Made by a program: the position numbers and the translations under genes | The notes under the pieces: model-generated | What the model was told of the DNA's origin: nothing | Seen by the model: the letters and a program-made list of their open reading frames with translations, nothing else | Database searches by the model: none | Assembly (NCBI RefSeq): GCF_000204055.1 | Contig: NW_006768807.1 | Location: 219,497-283,496, forward strand | Direction of reading: 5' to 3' | DNA from: Melampsora larici-populina 98AG31 | Lineage: Eukaryota; Basidiomycota; Pucciniomycetes; Pucciniales; Melampsoraceae | DNA: 64,000 nucleotides | Shown: positions 20,697 through 31,826 of the stretch, in pieces | Position numbering within the stretch: the stretch's first letter is position 1 | How the letters are laid out: each line of letters starts with the position of its first letter

Positions 20697-23039
20697 TCAT
20701 AACATTCCTAAAGCCGCTTGATAACCCATAGAAAATCTTGAATCTAACAAAGATGAAGGTACTGGAAATTGCGGATATTTCGCATGAAAATTTAAAATAA
20801 AAAGATCCAAATCTGATGAAATATCCGGTAATGAGATCCATGTATCATCCGAAACGGGTCGTCCTAGCCATCTTATCAGATATTCTGGAGGTGATTTATT
20901 CTTCTTCCTATAATCTAAAATTCCCGAAACATGTCGCCAATCATGCGTAGGAGCCACTAAATTCGATTTTTCTTTTTGAGGTAATGTATTTTTTCTGCCA
21001 CCTATATCTGGAGCAAAATAAGGAGAGATGAGAGAAATATTGAACACTGGATGTAGTCTTGAATAAGTACTTCCCAGATTTAGTCTAACTGCGTTTGATC
21101 CTATCATTTCAACAACTGCAAAAGGGCCAATCTTTTTGAAGTCTAATTTCGATGAAGGACGCGCTGATGTAATGTTCTGTCTTGATAACCACACAAGATC
21201 TCCAGGTTCATAAACTGCTGCTGGTCGTCTATGTTTATTATACATCTCTGCTTGAGCGTCTTTTGCATGTTTCAATGATATCAAAAGGTTTAATTGAAGT
21301 GCTTCAAGATGTTCAATAAACTTGTCCGCGTGCGGTACCCTGGAGAACTCAGTGAAACTATTTGCGCGAGGATGAAATCCTTGCCAAGAAAAAAAAGGTG
21401 TTAATTTAGTAGAAGATGAAGTTGTATTATTGAAACAGAATTCTGCCATGGGGAGTAACTCGACCCAATCATCTTGACGATAACTGATGAAATGTCTTAA
21501 ATATGTTTCCAAAGTTTGATTCGTACGTTCAGTTTGTCCATTCGGTTGAGGATGGAAAGCTGTCGAAGGTGCTGGCTGAATCCTTAGCTGTCTTTGCACA
21601 GCAGTCCAGAATGCACAAACAAAAGTTGATCCTCTATCTGATACGATTTTATCAGGATAGCCGTGATAACGAAAGAATTGAGAAACAAAAAGAGATGCTA
21701 ATTGCGGCGCTGACATTGATTCCCTACACGGGATAAAGTGAGCTCCTTTAGAGAAATGATCCGTTATAACCAAAATAGAATCACAGCCTGAGGAAAGAGG
21801 TAATTTTACGATGAAATCAACACCAATCGTACTCCATGGTCGATCAGGTATTTTAGAAGGTATCAATTGTCCTTGCGCCGCCTGAGTGCTACGCTTCGCA
21901 CGTTGACAAGAGTCACAACTTTTAACAAAGTCGATGACATCTTTCCGCAAGGTTTTCCACGCAAAGGTTCGTGTTATAGCGCTTATCATATGAGCTACAC
22001 CTGGATGACCCATGGAGGCAGAATCGTGAAAAGATGAAAGAATCAACTGTCGAAGAGGTAGAGGAACAAAGAGACAATCGCGAAACCACCACAATCCCCC
22101 TCTAAACGAAAAAAGAGGAGGAGGAGAAGAACCATCAAGACCTTCGTAATTCTTATACGAATTTGTTAAAAGATCTCGAGTGGCCTGTGACGGAATGATA
22201 AAGGAGGTATCGATTGAACACACGGAGACGCCATTTTTTACCATATATGGTTTTAATAGCGTCATCCTGTTTACATCCGAAGACATCGGTTCATAATCAG
22301 GACGTCTTGATAGTGGATCTGCCGGATTGATTTTCCCAGGTGTGTGTAAAATCTGAAAGTTAAAAGAGCTAAGATAGGATGCCCAACGAGCCTGTCGTGG
22401 GGTTAATTTCTGTGATGTCATGAAATAGCGTAGATTTGCATGATCAGAGAAAACCGTTACTGCCGTCGGCGTCCCGGTCAGCCAAGCTCTCCATTCCTCA
22501 AAAGCTTCGACAATGACTCCTAGTTCTTGATCATGAACTTGCCAATTGCGCTCAGCCGGGGTAAGTTTACGAGAGTAAAAGGAAACAGGTAATAGATTAC
22601 CATCCTTGTCCGGTTGCGACAATATGGCAGCCATCGCAAATCCAGAACAATCGGCCTGCAATGCTCTAGGTTTATCGAAATCAAAATGAGAGAGAAGAGG
22701 AGCTGTAGTAAAAGAATTCAACAAAGATTTAAAAGCAAGATAACACTCAGACCTAGTTAAGCCATTAACCACGTCAACATTCTTCTGAGTTAAAGCCGTA
22801 AGCGGAGCGGAAATAGATGAAAATTGATGAATGAAACGTCTGTAAAAATTCGTAAAACCTAAGAACCGATACAATTGCTTAGCATTAACTGGATATGGCC
22901 AATCAGCAATGGTACTTAATTTCTTGGGATCCATTCGTAATCCTTCTTGCGAGATTACAAAACCCAAAAAGGTAACCTCAGACTGATAAAATTGACATTT
23001 GTCCAAAGAAACATTGAGCTTATGTTGTTGTAATCTTGC
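20697..23039 (-). pseudogene. Element 1 pol, 3' half: late RT, RNase H, integrase, chromodomain-like end
   Basis: The frame resumes after the 384-bp insertion at LARLQQHKL and runs to a stop at 20697. It contains the RT thumb (FLGFTNFYRRFI), RNase H (LQADCSGFAMAAILSQ, then SDHANLRYF), an HHCC integrase zinc finger (HPGVAHM...CDSCQRAK) and the integrase core (IGVDFIVKLP, VSDRG, PNGQTERTN) with the D, D, E residues present. The C-terminus (SGILDYRKKNKSPPEYLIRW) resembles a chromodomain, as in chromoviruses. It is part of a polyprotein, and the upstream frame is broken by the insertion. Confidence 0.85.
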
Positions 23040-23046
23040 TAAAATG

Positions 23047-23430
23047 CAACCCTGGGCCAGCAACGCAGGTGTTGCGTGTTGCGCTGCGCCTGCGTTGCGG
23101 TTTTTCTGACCGCAGCGCAACATAGAATCAAATTCTAGGTTGCGGCCTGACCCGCAGCGCACCATCATTTGTCAAATCGATGGATTTTTTGGGCCGCAAC
23201 AACATTTGTTGCGTTGCTGCCCAAAAAAAATCACAGTTCGGCGTTTTTTTGGCGCTGTTGCGCCTGTTGCGTTGCGCGACGGTCAAGGCGCCGCGCAACC
23301 TGACCTCACCTTTTGTTGTTGCGGTACTTACCGCAGCGCAGCATGTAATGCAGGTTTGTGCTGCGTGTTGCGGAGCAACGCACCAAAAAACACTCGTGTT
23401 GCGGTGCGTTGCGTTGCTGGCACAGGGTTG
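23047..23430. mobile_element. 384-bp GC-rich TIR element inserted in element 1 RT
   Basis: Terminal inverted repeats CAACCCTGGGCCAGCAACGC and its partner (CAACCCTGTGCCAGCAACGC) flank a GC-rich core packed with GCAACGC/GCGTTGC and CGCAGCGCAAC motifs. The target duplication is TAAAATG (7 bp; 23040-23046 and 23431-23437). Removing the element plus one duplication rejoins the RT frame, which confirms the ends. It is too short to encode a transposase. It shares the CAAC ends and 7-bp duplication with the two elements at 62067-63888. Confidence 0.88.
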
Positions 23431-23437
23431 TAAAATG

Positions 23438-24969
23438 GCTGCAATATGAGCTTCATGTTCCTCACGAGTTTTCGAAAAAATTAAAATATCATCAATATAA
23501 ACAAAACATGAAATACCTAAATATTCAGACAAAACGGAATGAATGAATCTCTGAAAACATGCTGGACCATTTGCCAATCCAAACGGCATAACCAGACACT
23601 CAAAAAGTCCCCATGGAGTCCTGAAAGCAGTCTTCCACTCATCTCCCTCCTTAATTCAAATAAAATTGAAAGCTGACTTTAAGTCTAATTTAGTAAAAAA
23701 TTTACATCCTGAAACTCTAGTTAACAAATCACCCAACAATGGAATTGGAAAACTATCACGAATTGTCATGGAATTAAGAGATCTATAATCAACACAAGGC
23801 CTATTCTTTTTTCCAGGTACTTTAACAAAAAATATTGGCGAAGCAGCAGAAGATGAAGAAGGACGAATATTTCCTTTAAGTAATTGTCCATCAATCCAAT
23901 CCTTCAATTCTCCTTCCTCCATCCTAGAAAGCAAATAAGAACCCCCATACGTCGGTACCGCACCCTCTTTGAGACGAATGCTCATATCAAAAGAATCCCA
24001 GTGAGGTGGTAAAGATGAAACCCCCTGTGGTTTAAACACGTCAGCAAACTTGCGAAACTCTTCAGGAATTAGAAGAAAGTCCGGATCCAATGAAGCTGAG
24101 GGTATGATAGTCGAGTTGAGAGAAGACGAAATTGATGAAAAAGATAGAATTGATGATTCACCAGTTACAGAAATTCTGTTAGATAAAACAGGAGATTCCA
24201 AACGTAACAATGGACCGCTACCCCCGACCCATCCGTGATGCATTCGCAACCAATCCATACCCAAAATCACATCATAACCTCCCAACACAGTCACATCTAA
24301 CGAAATGTCAGAATCAAAAAGTTGACTAGAATTGTCCAAAATCGATAAACCTCCTCTCCAAAAATGAGTAACAAGACCGTCTTTTCCCGCAGAACCATCA
24401 AATGTCACACAATTTAAAGGAAAAGGACGAAGTTGTAAAGGAAATTTATGCGACTTCACGAAATTTTTATCCAAAAAACTTCCCGATGCTCCTGAGTCCA
24501 CCAATGCCTTAGCTTTGAAAGATTTTCCCTCGACTTTCAAAATAACTGAAAGAATCAATCGAGTATCGATGGGTGATGAATTGTTAAAAGTAATGGCGGA
24601 GACAGAAGAAGTGGGAACCTTGGGAGTGACATCATCCACAATCCCATCGTCTGTGGGGTCAAACATAGGCTTTGAATCAAAAACTTCCTCTTGTCCATCA
24701 TCATAATAGGTGGGCTGACTTATGTTCTGATACTCAGAAAACAAAGCGGACACCTGCTGAACCGGATCCGGTGCAGGTAAGGGAACAGTCAGTCGGCGGG
24801 ACCATAGGTCGAGTCGGTTGAGGATGAGCCGCACCAGAAAAAGGCTGCCGTCCATACTGAAAAGGTGGAAGCATATGCGGATGAAGGTGATTCGAAGCCA
24901 TGTGAGGTGGTGGATTATAAAATTGATGGTGAAGAGGAACTTGATGAAAGGCTGAGTTGACATCCACAA
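23438..24969 (-). pseudogene. Element 1 pol, 5' half: protease and early RT
   Basis: The minus-strand frame from about 24800 contains the aspartic protease motif ALVDSGASGSFLD and the RT fingers (PIFFVKVPGKKNRPCVDYR). A TGA at 23656-23658 interrupts the frame. After it come [15 protein letters not shown] and the RT active site [10 protein letters not shown]. The YxDD catalytic pair is intact. The TGA aligns with an arginine position in element 2 (NLLRVAEGDEW), consistent with CGA to TGA. The ORF call at 24969 reads a wrong frame for its first ~60 residues; true pol begins near VPLPAPDPVQQ. Confidence 0.8.
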
Positions 24970-26462
24970 AATTCAACGGCGTAACCGGAGCTTGATGATG
25001 ATTGACATGAGAGTAAGGATGTGACGAATTTCTGGCCGTAACCGCTGCCACCGAAGATGATTGTGACTGGAGTCGAGCGATAAAAAGCTCGATATCACGA
25101 GTCGAAGATGGAGGAGAATTCGGGCAACCTATGCTTTTTCCATCTTTCTTGTGAGTATGATCATAAGGCTTTAAACAACGGTGACACATCACATTAGAAT
25201 GACAGAAATTTTGAAAGAAAGACCAAGAGATGCCAGCCGGAAGAGGTGGAAAAGTCTTCTTAGCATTCGCATTGATAGCATGGATGTCGATATCCATGGC
25301 ATTAGGGTCACGAGGAACGTTAACCACTACAGGGGAAGAGGAAGCCTTTTGCATGGGCTGAGATGAACCGTAAGTCGCCCTATGCACACCTATATTGTGT
25401 AACTGTTCTGCAGCCAAAGCAGCTAACTCTTGTCGAGCCTCCAAAGTAGCGCATTTCTTCCAATCCGGTAAATGCAAAGCATGCTCTCTAAGATCACTCC
25501 GTAATCCTCTACTAAACATATCTTTTAAAACAATTTCTGAAATCTGAAGTTGAAAAGCGATAGCGTTAAATTTAGAAATGTATTGACCAATAGGTGTCTT
25601 TCCTTGTCGCAATCCTTGAAGTTCGATAAACAGAGTATCTTCCGCGAATTTGTCACCAAACTTATCAAAGATGGCTTTAAAAAAAGCTGATAAAGATTGT
25701 AGTTGTTCAATCTCAAAAGGAGGCGAAACCGCTGAAAAATCATCACGAGTTCCATTCTTGCGATCGTTCAATCGAAGTAAGCTCAGCCACCAATCGTGCG
25801 CACTTGAAGCCAATGGAAAATGCCGCGCAACCCAGATGACCTTGCGATCCTCGTTTGAAAAACATGAAGCCGTTGAAACAAGGTAATCCCGTACCGTAGT
25901 GATAAAACCAATGACTTTCCGAGAATCTCCCTCAAAAGTTAATGCCGGAATCGAAGGAGGTTCTACAGGAGCAACCGGGATAGATGACGCAGCGAGATTC
26001 ACAGAAGCCGGTAAAGAGGAAAAACGATGATTTAAAACATTCATCAAATCATTCTTCACAACATTTAAACCCGCATCTACTTTAGAACGTAGTTCAGCTT
26101 CAAAAGTAGAGATCGAGACTGCCGCATTAAATTTAACACTGAATTCAGCACGAATTTGATTTAAAATATCATCTTTGGCCGACGCAATATGAGCGGAAAT
26201 TAAACCATTGATTTTTTCAGAAGCCTCCGAATTGCGAGCATCAATTTTTTTTGTTGATAAGACCATCAATTTTAGCATCAGTTTCACCATTTTGAGTTTC
26301 AAACCGATCATGGATAACGTTGTTGACAGAAGTATTGAAAGACGCCAATCGTGGCTCCAAATAACGCGTTACAAAAAGATGTTCCTCATTGGAGAGAACA
26401 TAGAGTCCTTCATGTGACACGCCTTCAGCGTTCGAAGCAGTATTACGACGAGGTAATGACAT
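24801..26462 (-). pseudogene. Element 1 gag (frameshifted)
   Basis: Gag starts at 26462 (MSLPRRNTAS). It changes frame at an eight-A run near 26246, where seven A would keep the frame, then continues as IDARNSEASEKIN. A gag core follows (FNAIAFQLQISEIVLKDMFSRGL), then a CCHC-like cluster CHRCLKPYDHTHKK...C. The C-terminus overlaps pol in another frame near 24800. The A-run shift could be a real indel or a homopolymer sequencing error. Confidence 0.75.
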
Positions 26463-26965
26463 TATCAAGATTATTAAAAGAGTTTTCGATGTAAGGAGAT
26501 AGTTGAGTTTAAGAATAACTATAAGTAAAGCTGAAACTTGATGGATAATAGAATTAATCCTATAGGAAGAGAAACGAAATGATGAAAAAGGTCGTAGACT
26601 AATTGTACTATGAAAAAATGATAAAAAGCGTGCAAATGCGATGATGACGTAGTAAATTCCCCATATGAAAATTGGGGTACCACAATTTAATGTAAATAAT
26701 ATCGAAGTTCGGAAAACCTGATAAAATCTTAGTTTTGAATAAAAACAGATGAAATTTAAAGTTTTAATGAGAAAATAGAAAAATATAGTCAGAATTTTAA
26801 AAGACATAACATAATCAACAAAAAAAAGAAGTATAAACGATAAAGTAACTTTTAAAATTATATCTTCGAAAACATAACAACCAGCAATAATTATTATCAC
26901 AGAAAAACTAAACATAAAACTTAACGCAACATAGAAAGAAAAAATAAAAAAGGAAAAAAATAAAG

Positions 26966-27074
26966 ATCGAATTATACTGTAAGGGCTCAGGTCCAGGGTC
27001 ATGTTAAGCATAGCTTAACTTAGTTGGCACGTTGGATTTAGGTAAGAGTGATAAAACTACGTTAATAATTCGAT
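26966..27074 (-). promoter_or_regulatory. Element 1 self-priming pair (PBS and LTR complement)
   Basis: On the minus strand the internal region begins two bases after the 5' LTR with ATAATTCGAT (26966-26975). Its exact reverse complement, ATCGAATTAT, lies inside the LTR (27065-27074), about 40 bp downstream of TATATAAG when the MITE is ignored. This is the layout of Tf1-type self-primed retrotransposons, where the 5' end of the RNA folds onto the primer-binding site. Confidence 0.6.
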
Positions 27075-28096
27075 AAGGAAACAATAACTAATTCTTCTAC
27101 AACATTCTTAGAGCATCCACTATCATGATGGTGATTTATCGTAAGTTTTGCGTTCCTGACCGCGAAATTTAATCACGCGTGTTTTACCTAAGTTGGTAAC
27201 CGCATGAAATCCACTACGGATTGATGTAATGTCTGATTTAACTACGATAAATCACTGTGAATCAACCAGATCCACAGTGGTTTGATTTTGCGATGATTTA
27301 TCATATCTTTCTCACAAATCCCATCCAAAAAACCATCCATCAGATGCCCACTACAAGTTCCTTGAAGAGACACATCGACTGTCTTTTGAAGTCTTCAAAC
27401 CACAATGATGAGGAACATCAAGAATTTGAGCAACTTGTCTAGAAATCTTGTTTTATAGGCTTCACACACCACCTTCACCATTTCAGACTCAATTCCAAAC
27501 AGATTGAGCTCGAGCTCAGCCTACTCAGCAATTGACTATTGTGCACCTCAATTCTTAAGGTGTCTCGCAAAAGATTAAGATATAGGGTGATGTTGTGATT
27601 GAAATCGATTCAATTCAAAGTGCAATGTTCCGAGATGTGATATCTCGAAGTTGAGATTTGAGGATGAAGTTTGAAATTTGAAGTTCGAAAGTGAGGTTTT
27701 GATGTTTGAAGTTTGAGAAATGAAGTTTCATATGCAGTTTGAAGTTTTGGGAACAGTAGTTTCGACTTGATTTCCTACGATAAATCAAGTCGTAGGCTTG
27801 CGTAGATTTGAACACACGGAGAGCAAGATTTGATGCAGTCGTACGGACCGCAAGTCTAAAACAGGTCCATAGTGGACCTGTGTATAATTTAGCGTTAAAG
27901 TTACGATAAATCACTTGGTTACCGCACCCATAGTGGATGCTCTTATATACACAATATTGTAACTTCTATTCTAACATTTTCATCTCCATCACAACATAAT
28001 TCAAATCCGTATTACACAATTCTTTTCTACTTATTTGAATTTGATATTTCTCTATCTCTTTACATAATATTCTTTTACATATTTCAAATCATTACA
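26978..28096 (-). repeat. 5' LTR of element 1, interrupted by a MITE
   Basis: It is the same 284-bp LTR as on the left, split at 27110/27943 by the 832-bp MITE. The insertion sits directly beside the TATA sequence on the transcription path, so the promoter is separated from the proposed transcript start by more than 0.8 kb. Confidence 0.9.
27111..27942. mobile_element. PIF/Harbinger-type MITE (832 bp) with TTA duplication
   Basis: The ends are GAGCATCCACTAT and its reverse complement ATAGTGGATGCTC, with a second shared subterminal block GTGATTTATCGTAA. The flanking duplication is TTA (27108-27110 and 27943-27945). A 3-bp TTA duplication with GAGCATCC-like ends is typical of Tourist/PIF-Harbinger elements. 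There is no transposase ORF. Comparison with the left LTR gives the exact empty site. Confidence 0.9.
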
Positions 28097-28101
28097 ATTA
28101 C

Positions 28102-31100
28102 ACAAAAGAAAGATACATACATATGATGTAATACCTGCGTTCTTTATCTGAAATCTCGCATGACATCAATCCAAGATGAACCTGAAGCCGCAAGCGCCAC
28201 CGGTATCTTCAGCTGGTACGAACCGCTCAACAAAACAAATATCGTCATGAGGACTTCGCAATTGGTTCTTTGATCGCTTTAAGTTGTCATCTCATCCTAC
28301 ATGGACAGCTTACGTCATGAAGTATATCAACCTGATCTGAGTTGGTGCATTGTGATTTGATCAAAGATGACGGTCAAATAAGTAAATCTGGGACTGCAAA
28401 AGAATCTCGACAGCATCATCAAATTTGCAAAAAAACCCAGGGTGGGCTTGAATGATAGCTTTGGTTTTGTTTAGACCAAATGTTTCAACTATGAGTCCAA
28501 CAGGGTTGATCATAGTCTGAGCTTCAAGGTGAAATTGTTTTTCTCATTTTTGTGCGATTCTTGACATTAAATGAAATGATGTGTTGACAAGTGAAATATA
28601 TAAAGGAAGTATGTCTGAGTTTAATGGTCTTCATGGATAAACCAATTCTTCGGTCGGAATGGACTTGAGGTTTGTTTGAAATCTTTCAGGAATCAGAATA
28701 ACCCATGTGCGATTCGAAACCCTAGTTGACAAGGAATATTTATGACTACATATGTATGTACAGCCGTTCCAACAATTAACGGCAGAATTCTTTGATGGTG
28801 TGTCGCTCTCGAGGTTAAATCTAGAGAGGTCAAAACTGGATTAAACCCAGTTTTGCACGCAAATGAACAAGGAGGCCTGGGAGACCTGTCACTTTGAGCC
28901 GGCTTTAACTAGTTTTTGACTTTTAGATTAAATTCCAATGCAACACACCGATGAAGAATTCTGCCGTTAATTGTTGGAACGGCTGTATGTAGGTCGGTGA
29001 ACATGTGTAAATGATCGAGCTGGAAGTCAGGGTTAGGGTTACGTGACGCTTTTGTGGTTTTGTTTTTATTGAGATATTTGATCTAGCATCTGATGAAGCT
29101 TTTGTGCACCATATGGTTGGGGTTCTTCATCTTGAGTTGGTTCTTTTTGTGGCTGTTGAGCCAATGGAGTTTAAGAGTGGCAGTAAGATGGGAATACAAA
29201 GAAGCTTTTGTTGTGTATGTAGATGGGTGAATCGATCAAAACACTTTCATAAAAGACTCCGTAGTCAAATTATGTAAAACCCACCCTGACCCACTCCCAC
29301 CAGTTTTACAAAATTTCTAATCTTGTCATCGCTCACCGGTGCTTTTCAGTTGAAAAAATCCAGTTTAAGAAATACCCCACAGATTTAAGTTTTGTACTTC
29401 GATTGTTTTAGAAAAACTCAGCTTCTTTCTTATCATCGTTAACTTTCATTCGACTTCAATCGAAAAGTAAAAAAATAAAATAAACTCAAATCCCCTTTCA
29501 AAATTCAAAAACAAAATAAGAACACTGGATCGTTCTGTTCTTGTACTTTTATTCTTCTTTTCTATCGTCGGATCCAAGTTATGACGAAAGTGATTTGATA
29601 AATCAAACCGAGCTTAATTTCTTAATCGCAAACTTCCTTCACATACAAGACCCTTTATCAAGCTTTCTTCTCGATCGATCGAACAGTTTTCAATCAGCTC
29701 GTCCAGAAACGCCAAGATTGAGGTTGCAAAATAGAACATACCTTACCTGGATACCAACCAATCGATTGAAACACGATCAGATTGTAGCATACAACTTGGG
29801 ATTAATCCATTACCGAATTCGAACTCATCCTTTCTTGACTCAATCCTTGGGTATCTTGTACTCTTGAACTGTTGTTGTATTCGATTGGTGTACTGTTTAA
29901 GCTTGTATTGTGTATTTCTTTTGAGGACCTTGTGTACCAGAAACCATCACCCTCATCTTCCCTCTTTCGACACCTTCAACCAGATTTGACCATCTCTTGG
30001 TCACTTCAACTCCTGCCCTCCGTAGTGCAATCGTCTCTATAGTATACCGTAATTATTATTTGATATCTACCGCCGCCTCCGCCACCATCCACATCATCAC
30101 GGGTGTCTCTATCTACATCTTGATCTGTTTATTCAACTCTTACCTCTTTCGGGTTCCTGTACTACAAGGACGTACAAATAGATCAATATCCTCCTCAATC
30201 TCACCACCAATCTTCTTGGGCCTCGAGCGCATCCGGAATTGTAGTTTTGTTTTTGTATTGTCGTAATTGTACCATCATCTCAACTACGACCACCGAACCA
30301 CACAAGTCCACACAACACCATCAACCCACGGACCATCAACCTATCCTCTCCGCCGTTCCCGGTCGTTCTAAATCACTCATCAGGCTGGTTCATCACGCCG
30401 TTCGGGTCAAGGCTGAAGTGAGTGCAATCTTGTACATTTCTCAAGTATCAAACATTTCACCCTTCAATTTCAATCCCAACCCCTGTATCTATTTATCTCT
30501 TGGTCTGTGTTCATTCTCATTCAATTACCCTTCAACTATACACATTTGTATCTTTTTCTTTCTTGAGCGACTCGACAAGTTTGATTTACTGAAGTCGTAA
30601 GTAAAACTCTTGACTTGCTCTTTGAACATCACCCATCATTTTAACGATTCATCATCGCGACCTATATATAATTGATATATATATATACAGATATAAATTC
30701 CGTAAAACTAAACCAAAAATCTGAAGCCTCCTTGAGCACGATATCCTCCTCTCTTGGTGGTCAGGTGGTCATAGTTCCCTCGTCAGATTTAATCCAACTT
30801 TGAGCTTCCTAATTCCAATAATCCGTCAGCTCAGCCTCTCTCTCACACTTATACACACTCTCCGTTCTGTGTTGGTCGACTTAAGTGTGTCTTCGAGTCA
30901 TACACCGGCTCTTACCGGTTTCTTCTTTCTGCTTCCTCCAGCTTGAGCTCCACCCATCGGTACATTGTATCGCTTGCTTTAGTTTTAGGCTCAGCTTCAT
31001 ATCTGTATTTCTTCACCAGTTTCTTCACACCATTATTTACTTCAATAACTGACTCTGAGCCCTACACCTTTTCTCACATCCAGCACCATTCAGTTTGATT

Positions 31101-31826
31101 CAATCGCTTGGTCTGAGCACCTCCTTACTTATTCAGCAACCCCCTCCAAACACCAGCTTCCTCAACCAATCCACGTGAAGCCACCAAGGAGTAATTTGAG
31201 TCAAAAAGTCAAAAAAGTACTTACACACGTACCACCAAGCACCACCAAGCACCACCCACAACCTCCCCCACACTGGCATCAAAAAAACTTTGACAAAAAC
31301 TGTACAGTACGTTTTTTTCGCATCTCTCTCTCTGTAGTCATCCTTCGATGACCTTGGTATCTCAAGCCATCGTTTAGCTTTTGAGCATTTCTCATCCATA
31401 CGACGTCGCTTTTTACACCTTCCTGTTCTATCGGCCTACGCGTGCTAATTTTGCTTTTTTAAAAAACAAACCCCTGTCTCACCAGCCGAGATTCCAGTCG
31501 TCATCCCTTTCCTCCAAAGTTTCCTCATCGACAATCAATCGCCCTTGCTTACAGGTAAGTCATACCCGACCCTCTTGCAACTTATTATATAAACCCTTGA
31601 GACCGACTTCTTGCTTTCCCTGCTTCCCTTTCCCCTTTTCGTCATTACAACCTGTGAAACGTTCATTTCGGTAATCCGCGTCAAAACGAAATCTTACCAA
31701 TGCGACCATTCGTGTACTGCTGTATTTTTTTTCAGCTCCTCAAAAGAATTTCAAGCTTCATTCAAGTCTGTCCTTACTTCATCATCCAACACCAACGTTC
31801 AAGATTACTTTCAACCGACATCTTCA
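28102..31826. other. Flank of element 1 and long PUF upstream region
   Basis: No complete gene is seen. A TA-flanked MITE lies at 28761-28985. From about 29,400 the plus strand becomes pyrimidine-rich, with several donor/acceptor-like pairs (for example TTACAG-GTAAGT at 31555 and TTTTTTTCAG ending at 31733). This suggests a long spliced 5' leader for the PUF gene. A 108-codon open frame without ATG at 29541-29867 may be coding or leader; it shows no known domain. Confidence 0.4.
28761..28985. mobile_element. TA-flanked MITE (225 bp, Tc1/mariner-like ends)
   Basis: The element has near-perfect inverted repeats of about 33 bp starting CAGCCGTTCCAACAATTAAC and is flanked on both sides by TA (28759-28760 and 28986-28987). 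The TA-CAG...CTG-TA layout fits Tc1/mariner/Fot1-type non-autonomous elements. An ATGT 4-bp duplication reading is also possible. It has no ORF. Confidence 0.8.

Larger units (their letters stand above)
20393..28096 (-). mobile_element. Ty3/Gypsy LTR retrotransposon, element 1 (with two nested insertions)
   Basis: The element is bounded by direct repeats of ATTAC (20388-20392 and 28097-28101). The LTRs are 20393-20676 (284 bp) and 26978-28096 (284 bp plus an 835-bp MITE with its duplication). They begin TG, end CA, and show one difference that I noticed. Coding is on the minus strand in the order gag, protease, RT, RNase H, integrase, with a chromodomain-like C-terminus. Breaks are a frameshift in an A-run near 26246, a gag/pol frameshift near 24800, a TGA at 23656-23658, and a 384-bp TIR insertion at 23047-23430. 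The element is therefore non-autonomous. There is no tRNA-type primer site next to the 5' LTR; a self-priming pair is described separately. Confidence 0.92.

Noticed and set aside
23140..23449. Three plus ORFs in the GC-rich insertion
   Set aside because: They are translations of the GCAACGC repeat array of a TIR element; Cys/Ala/Arg repetition is compositional.
30247..30600. Plus ORF of 117 codons before the PUF gene
   Set aside because: Low-complexity Ser/Thr/His and Phe-rich text in a pyrimidine-rich leader with splice-like sites; more likely untranslated leader.
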